Assembly: GCA_947175325.1 (NCBI GenBank)
Contig: CAMWME010000006.1
Location: forward strand, 1-64,000
From: an uncultured Clostridia bacterium
Lineage (GTDB): Bacteria; Bacillota; Clostridia; Christensenellales; Borkfalkiaceae
Length of the DNA stretch: 64,000 nucleotides
Direction: 5' to 3'
Shown: piece by piece, positions 58,272 through 64,000 of the stretch
Layout: each line of letters starts with the position of its first letter
Position numbering within the stretch: position 1 is the first letter of the stretch
Program-made: the position numbers and the translations under genes
The notes under the pieces: generated by a model
Told to the model about the DNA's origin: nothing
Databases searched by the model: none
Seen by the model: only the letters and a program-made list of their open reading frames with translations

Positions 58272-58931
58272 TTGCAAAAATTTAAGGCTATAATTAAACT
58301 GATGGTTAATTTTTTTAAAGGCTTTTACAGTTGGTTTGACAGCCTACCTTTCGACACTTTAATATACTTTATATGGGGCTCTTATCTTGCAATTTTTTTA
58401 ATTGCGTTCGTGGCAACGCTCGCTTCCAAAAAATTTAAGGCGGCGTCCAAAAAACCCTTCTTGTGCCTTACTAACGCATACGCCGCGGTAACCCTTGCCG
58501 CGTTTATGCTGCAGTGCAGTCTTGCACAGTCGATTTCCGCTACCGTTGCGTTTTGGGTTGTAGGGTATATTCTTTACGGTGCGCTTTGCGCGTTTACGAG
58601 AAGCTACGCGGCCCGCAAGGCAAAGGTTACGCAAGCTGCCGTTACCGAACCCCCCATCCCCGTTCAACCGATACGCGCGATGAGGACTGATATGCAAGCT
58701 CAGGCGCAAGTACCCGCCGCAAAAAACGGCGTAAGGCTTGAGCACGCGGTTGCGGTTACCGACAAGCTTTTGACGAAAAACCTTGCAAAAACCGACCGGC
58801 TTGAGCTTGAAAAGCTGAAAAATACTTTGGCGGTGCTTAAAATCAAAGGCTCGTTAAACCCGACCGAGGCCGACATTTTAAACGACAACTTCAACGCGCT
58901 TTTAAAACTTATGGCAAAATACAACGTGTAA
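58272..58931 (+). CDS. membrane protein, unknown
   Basis: 219-aa ORF with about 3 TM segments. Confidence 0.6.
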   Translation: MQKFKAIIKLMVNFFKGFYSWFDSLPFDTLIYFIWGSYLAIFLIAFVATLASKKFKAASKKPFLCLTNAYAAVTLAAFMLQCSLAQSISATVAFWVVGYILYGALCAFTRSYAARKAKVTQAAVTEPPIPVQPIRAMRTDMQAQAQVPAAKNGVRLEHAVAVTDKLLTKNLAKTDRLELEKLKNTLAVLKIKGSLNPTEADILNDNFNALLKLMAKYNV

Positions 58932-59030
58932 GCGTTCCGCTTAACCAAGTATCTTAACTGCAATACCGTTAAACCGACTAATCTTATATCAAACTTAAAA
59001 GCCCCGTGGCGGTTGCCACGGGGCTTTAAT
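58929..59030 (+). repeat. stop-codon/3'UTR element copy C with terminator
   Basis: TAAGCGTTCCGCTTAACCAAGTATCTTAACT...ATCAAACTTAAAAGCCCC hairpin. Confidence 0.75.
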
Positions 59031-59036
59031 CATAAA

Positions 59037-62000
59037 TTAATCTAAATCGATTTGCCTTCGGGTGTGAATATTCACGATAGTCCTACTTATCTTATCGGGC
59101 GAGCAGTGCAAAATAGCCGCCGTAACCTTTTTATAAAGGTTAAGCTGTGGGGTGTAAGTCTTTATAAGCTGTTCGTCCGTCTTGTGGGAATACTTGTAGT
59201 CGATTATTTTAACGCCGAAATCACCGACGGCAAGAAGGTCTATCGCGCCTTGCAGTAAAACGTAGTCCTCTGCTTCCGTTTCCAAAACTTCTTTGGCTTT
59301 AAGCCGGCATAAAAACTCCCGTTCGCGATAAAGCGTTGCGCCGTTTAAGTCCGCAAAAACGGGCATATTCAGAATTTGCGACAACTCTTCACCGCTTAAA
59401 AGGCTGAATTGCTCCTCGGAAATTCTGCCCGAATTCAAAAAGTTGAGCTTTTCTCCCTCGATTTCTTCCACAGATTTCTTTGAAAAATCGCATAGCTCCA
59501 AAAATCTGTGGTAGGCGGTGCCTTTGTCCGTACTCGTTTCCCCTTCGCCGCCGAAAAGAACGTGAGTCGCTTCGTGCGGTTCGTCGTCCCGCATTCTCAG
59601 TATTGCCGAAGCCGAGCTTTTAACGGGTAAATCAACGCTCTTTTCGTGCGTATAGGGCTGCATAAAGCGGTTTTCGATACTTTCAACCAGCGCGTCGTCG
59701 GGCGCGTACAGCATCGAGCCGCCGTATTCCTCTGCAGAAAAGTCAGTTAGCTCGCCCGCTTCTTCGTGCAAGAATTCTTGCATATTGAAAAGGTCGGCGT
59801 AGCATTTTGCGTCAAAGAAGTTTGTTTCGTCGTAGGGCTTGACCGTTTCGGCAAGCACGTGTAGGTTGCACATGGCGCGGGTGCAAGCAACGTAGAAAAG
59901 GTTCAGCTCATTGAAAAGCTCTTCCTCGTCTTGCTTGGATTTTATAAGCCGCCTTAAAACCGTCTTTTGTGCAAGCATATTTTCTCTATCGAACGCCTTG
60001 GGCGCAAAGCCGAATTTTTCGTCAAACGGCACTTCCGAATAGTCTTGTCCCTTAAAAGTTTTACAGATATCCGCAATTATTACCACGGGGAATTCAAGCC
60101 CTTTCGAGGCGTGCATTGACATAATTTTTATACTGTCCGAAGGGGCGGGCGCGGGTGCCGAAACGTCGTATCCGCCCGCCTTTATTTTTTGTAAGAACGC
60201 GGCAAGGGGCAAGGATGCGCCCTCTTCTCTTAGGCGTAAAACGTTTTTGACCTTTATCTCGCCGCCGGCGCCGTAACCGCTCTCCAACCCGAAGGTTTCC
60301 AAAAGCTCGTCTATGAGCTCGCCCGTGGGCAAAACGTCAGCTAAATCACGCAATTTTTGCAATTGCCCCCCGAATATGTGCAACTTTCGCGATATTTCGC
60401 CGGGGAGAGCGGCGTATTTTTCACAGCATTTTCTGAACGGTAACGGTGGCCTTGCGCCTTGGAAAGCAATTCTTATTTCGGCAAGCTCGTCCTCGCAAAA
60501 TCCGCCCAAAGGGGACAAAAGCGCGGTAACGAGCGGCACGTCTTGCTCGGCGTTGTCGATAAGCGAAAGTATATCTAAAATCTGCTTTACTTCCGCAAGC
60601 TCGCAGATATTCGCCTCTTGCGCGCCCGAAACGGCGTAGCCTTGGTCTGTCAGTGCGCGGACTATCCCTTCAACCGAATCGCCCTTGTTTTTGCGCGTAA
60701 GAATACAGATATCGCCGCGCTGGGTGGGAACGTATTCTCCCTTTTTTAAATCGTAATGGGTGCTTTTCAGCTCCTTTTCGACGATTTCAAGAACGGCAAG
60801 CCCCTCACGGGTATGGCTTGCCTCGCTTCCGCCGTTTAGAACGGAATACACTTCAAGCTCGCTTTCTTCCTCCTTATCCTTGCCGAAAACGTGAATTTTA
60901 GCCTCGCCGTAACCCGCGGGATACTGTCCGCCCGCACGCATCACTGAGGTTTTTTTATAGTCCACGCCGCAAGTATCGGGGCGCATCAGCTTTGAAAAGA
61001 GGTCGTTTGCAAAGTTTATAACGCCGTCAGAGCTTCTGAAATTGCTTGACAGCTTCAAGGCGTTGCCCAAGCCCTTTTCAAAGTTTTCAAACTTTTTAGT
61101 AAAGAAAACCGACTTGCTGCCGCGGAAGCCGTAAATGGACTGCTTTACGTCGCCGACGAGAAATGTTTCGCCGCACAGTGAAGAAATTATTTCTTCTTGC
61201 ACGGGGTTTACGTCTTGATACTCGTCCACGAACACGTATTTAAAGCCCGCGTTTATTTCCTTTTTTATCCCCTCGTCGCTTAAAAGTTGAAGGGTTAAAT
61301 GCTCTAAATCGTTGTAATCTAATTTGTTTTCATCCGCCTTAACTGCGGCATATTCCCTATCCAATTGCAAAAGTACGCTTGAAAATGCGGTTGCAACTCG
61401 TCCGCTTTTAAAGAACTTTTCCCGCTCCTTTTCCTCCGTTTCGATATCGGGGCAAAGGGCGGCGTATTTTTTGCTTAAAGAGTCCTTAAACGCCTTAAAT
61501 AAAGCACCGGCTTCCTTATCTTCAGCTGCGTCAACGGGCTTTCTGGATACCGTTAAGGCGGGCTTTGCGCCGAACAGCCCTACGGCTTCGTATGCTTGCA
61601 ACGCGCACTCCATTTCGGTAAAAAGCTGGTTGTAAGCGGCAGCCTTTTTCGTTACGGGAAACTCCGCTTTAAAGCGTTCAACGGCACATATTAGGGGGGC
61701 AATCTTATTTTTAAGGGTCAAAAAGTAGTCCTCGCATACCCCTTTAAAGCCTTCCTCGGTATATACGTATTTTGCGTTTTCGAGTATATCCGTATAGTGC
61801 GCGACCGAGCGAACCTCATCGTAAGCCTCCCACAAGAGCCGCTTTAATGACGCGTCGTTGCGCTTTTTCATAAAGCACGATAAAAGCAGCTTAAACTCCC
61901 CGTCCTCTTCTTCGTACAGCCTTTCGAACAGATTATCCGCGGCGCGCGCCTTTAAATCGCGTGCGACGGCGTCGTCAGCAGAAATTATATCGAAACCGGA

Positions 62001-62351
62001 ATCCACCCCGTCAAGGGCGTAGAAGTAAGTTCTTATAAGCCTTGCACAAAAAGAGTGAATGGTTGATATGTTTGCAGATGCTATTTTTGAAAGTTGAGAT
62101 TTTAAGCGGGTCTTCTCTTCGCCCGCATTTTCTACCCGCTTTATTATTGCAGAGCGCAGCTTTTCCTTCATCTGCGCCGCCGCCTTTTTGGTGAAGGTTA
62201 CGGCAAGCACGTCGTCCAAATCAACACCGTTCGAAACGGCGTCAACGAGTTTTTCAATCATTACGAAGGTTTTACCGCTGCCCGCAGAGGCGGAAACTAT
62301 GGTTTTACCGCGCGCGGCTATCGCGGCAACTTGCTCGTCAGTCAGTTGCAT
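59037..62351 (-). CDS. addA: helicase-exonuclease AddAB subunit AddA
   Basis: TDEQVAAIAARGKTIVSASAGSGKTFVMIEKLV; VDEYQDVNPVQEEI; C-terminal nuclease QGAIDLLAV...IIDYKYS. Confidence 0.96.
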   Translation of the reverse strand: MQLTDEQVAAIAARGKTIVSASAGSGKTFVMIEKLVDAVSNGVDLDDVLAVTFTKKAAAQMKEKLRSAIIKRVENAGEEKTRLKSQLSKIASANISTIHSFCARLIRTYFYALDGVDSGFDIISADDAVARDLKARAADNLFERLYEEEDGEFKLLLSCFMKKRNDASLKRLLWEAYDEVRSVAHYTDILENAKYVYTEEGFKGVCEDYFLTLKNKIAPLICAVERFKAEFPVTKKAAAYNQLFTEMECALQAYEAVGLFGAKPALTVSRKPVDAAEDKEAGALFKAFKDSLSKKYAALCPDIETEEKEREKFFKSGRVATAFSSVLLQLDREYAAVKADENKLDYNDLEHLTLQLLSDEGIKKEINAGFKYVFVDEYQDVNPVQEEIISSLCGETFLVGDVKQSIYGFRGSKSVFFTKKFENFEKGLGNALKLSSNFRSSDGVINFANDLFSKLMRPDTCGVDYKKTSVMRAGGQYPAGYGEAKIHVFGKDKEEESELEVYSVLNGGSEASHTREGLAVLEIVEKELKSTHYDLKKGEYVPTQRGDICILTRKNKGDSVEGIVRALTDQGYAVSGAQEANICELAEVKQILDILSLIDNAEQDVPLVTALLSPLGGFCEDELAEIRIAFQGARPPLPFRKCCEKYAALPGEISRKLHIFGGQLQKLRDLADVLPTGELIDELLETFGLESGYGAGGEIKVKNVLRLREEGASLPLAAFLQKIKAGGYDVSAPAPAPSDSIKIMSMHASKGLEFPVVIIADICKTFKGQDYSEVPFDEKFGFAPKAFDRENMLAQKTVLRRLIKSKQDEEELFNELNLFYVACTRAMCNLHVLAETVKPYDETNFFDAKCYADLFNMQEFLHEEAGELTDFSAEEYGGSMLYAPDDALVESIENRFMQPYTHEKSVDLPVKSSASAILRMRDDEPHEATHVLFGGEGETSTDKGTAYHRFLELCDFSKKSVEEIEGEKLNFLNSGRISEEQFSLLSGEELSQILNMPVFADLNGATLYREREFLCRLKAKEVLETEAEDYVLLQGAIDLLAVGDFGVKIIDYKYSHKTDEQLIKTYTPQLNLYKKVTAAILHCSPDKISRTIVNIHTRRQIDLD

Positions 62352-64000
62352 TTCCGTCCCCCTTAACTTTTCTTACAAGCCCCGCGATTTGCGAACATCT
62401 GACGGACTTGTGCTTGCGCTCCGTTCCGTCCTTGCCGAGGTTCACGCCACAGCTTCCGCCCGCCTTACAATAGCGGCAAGTGCCTTCCGCGGGTGAAGGC
62501 GCTATGTTGCCAGAAAGCATTTCCGCCGCACCCACGTCGGCAACCAGCTTGGAATATTCCAAAAAGTCGGCAAAGTCCGCCCTTGACATGGCACTTTCCG
62601 AACGGCTACCGCCGAGCGACACGTTTACGTAGTCGCTTTTCATTTTGGGCTGAACGGTACTGTCCGACGCAATGACCACCTCGTCGCTGCCGTCCATAAA
62701 GCCTTGAAGGCGGAAAACGCCGTCTTGCTTGTCCTTGTATTCAAGCGATGCGGGGAAGTAGTAAGCACCCGCCGCACGCTTGCCCTTGGACACGGCAAGA
62801 AGGTACAGCGGCAGCTGCAATTTTGCGCCCGTGTAATATTTAGATGCGGTTGCGTCGATATTGCCCGTCTTGTAGTCGATAATCCTCACCATATCGCCGC
62901 TTTCGTCAACGCGGTCGATACGCCCGTAAATTTTTACGTTTGAAAGCTGCACCTCGCACCCGCACTCCGCCTCGGAAAACTTAAACGAAGAATTCCTCAG
63001 CTGGCGGTACATTCCGTCCGAAATTTTAACGGCCTCGTACAAAAGCTCGTCCGCGACGTACTTCCCGCTCTTGTTATCCACAAGCGAGGAATAGGGCGGT
63101 TTGGAAAGCTTTTCTTCGGCAACGGCGCGGGTGCGTTTTGCGAACTCCTCTGCCGTGTCGATACTGCCCGTTTCTTTTGCCATGTCTTGAAGTACCGAGT
63201 GGATGAAGTTACCCGTGTCAACTGCGCGGATAACGCCCTCTTCACGCTCTTGAACTTTAAGCCCTTGGCGCATAAAGCCGAGGTAAGGGCAAGAAAAATA
63301 GGTCTCCAAAGTGGTGGGCGATAAGCTGCTTTTCCCACCCAAATAAAGCCGTTGCCCGCATGATATGGCGCGTTTAATAGGTATTTTGAGTGCCGCGGAA
63401 GCCTCCCGTTCAAAGCCGTGATTTGCTAAAACTTTATAGACGGAAGGGGCGCACTCGGCGGAAGCAAACTTCCTTAAATATTTCACGGCGGGCAGCTTTT
63501 CACTGCAATAATATGGTATTGCGCGGTATAAAGTTTCCACCTTTTTGACGGAAACGGGCTCTAATTTTGCCCCCTTAGTCGTTTTAAACGCCGCGGCGGC
63601 GTACGAAATAAGCTCGCTTGCGCCGCTTTCTTCGCCGTTCTGGCGCACGGAATAAGACAGATAAAGCTGGTTTTTGAAGGCGCAGATATTGAGGGCGCAA
63701 GTTTCCCTTTTACGGGCGTTTACTTGGCTTATCCTAGGGGATATGTTGAGGTTAACGCTTTCAAGCGCGGCAATTTCCCTATCCGTTAAGAGAGATGTGT
63801 CCGAGCTTGCGGAGGGCACTTCGCCCGAAAGATGCGCGGCAAAAACGACGTTACTGCCGGTGTTTGCGGTTGCCGCCAAGTCCCCCACGAAAACGGCATC
63901 CGCCTTGGGGGGAATAAGCGATATTTTCATAGCGGAAAAGCCACTTTTTAATATTTTTACGAACTCTTTGACGGTTACGCCGCCCGAAATACTTTCGGCT
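62338..64000 (-). CDS. addB: AddB subunit, C-terminal part (reading frame continues past window end)
   Basis: LSPTTLETYFSCPYLGFMRQGLK; RIDYKTGNIDA; CRYCKAGGSCGV; frame remains open through 64000. Confidence 0.92.
   Translation of the reverse strand, partial: AESISGGVTVKEFVKILKSGFSAMKISLIPPKADAVFVGDLAATANTGSNVVFAAHLSGEVPSASSDTSLLTDREIAALESVNLNISPRISQVNARKRETCALNICAFKNQLYLSYSVRQNGEESGASELISYAAAAFKTTKGAKLEPVSVKKVETLYRAIPYYCSEKLPAVKYLRKFASAECAPSVYKVLANHGFEREASAALKIPIKRAISCGQRLYLGGKSSLSPTTLETYFSCPYLGFMRQGLKVQEREEGVIRAVDTGNFIHSVLQDMAKETGSIDTAEEFAKRTRAVAEEKLSKPPYSSLVDNKSGKYVADELLYEAVKISDGMYRQLRNSSFKFSEAECGCEVQLSNVKIYGRIDRVDESGDMVRIIDYKTGNIDATASKYYTGAKLQLPLYLLAVSKGKRAAGAYYFPASLEYKDKQDGVFRLQGFMDGSDEVVIASDSTVQPKMKSDYVNVSLGGSRSESAMSRADFADFLEYSKLVADVGAAEMLSGNIAPSPAEGTCRYCKAGGSCGVNLGKDGTERKHKSVRCSQIAGLVRKVKGDGNATD

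Overview
The window reads as Firmicutes/Clostridia-type chromosomal DNA. It starts at the 5' end of a minus-strand 16S rRNA gene and ends inside addB. Housekeeping content includes glmM-glmS, ktrB-ktrA-like K+ uptake, nadB-nadC-niaR, addA-addB, radC, rdgB, trmL and a Na/Pi cotransporter. Two accessory islands interrupt it. (1) About 15.55-19.03 kb: a compact type II restriction-modification island (HTH controller, putative REase, C5-cytosine MTase) plus a DUF4145 protein. It is bounded by a 23-bp direct repeat and by tRNA-Ser-derived sequences whose loops carry hairpin insertions. (2) About 31.98-48.13 kb: a visibly AT-richer defence island. It carries a DNA phosphorothioation operon dndB-(second PP-loop protein)-dndC-dndD-dndE, translationally coupled to an uncharacterised PLD-helicase / small protein / Rad50-like ATPase / 159-aa module. 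It also carries a divergent HARE-HTH-Mrr endonuclease and a MORC-like GHKL ATPase with a methyltransferase-fold partner, and its far edge is a tRNA-Gln gene. Other notable observations: an unannotated 19-aa peptide gene between an AgrC-like kinase and a Spo0A-like regulator; a glmM whose only well-placed start is ACG; a three-copy element with covarying stem that begins exactly at the stop codon of three genes; a noncoding multi-hairpin locus at ~47.1 kb; and an ECF sigma factor paired with a transmembrane leucine-rich-repeat protein. All calls come from reading the sequence; no searches were run.
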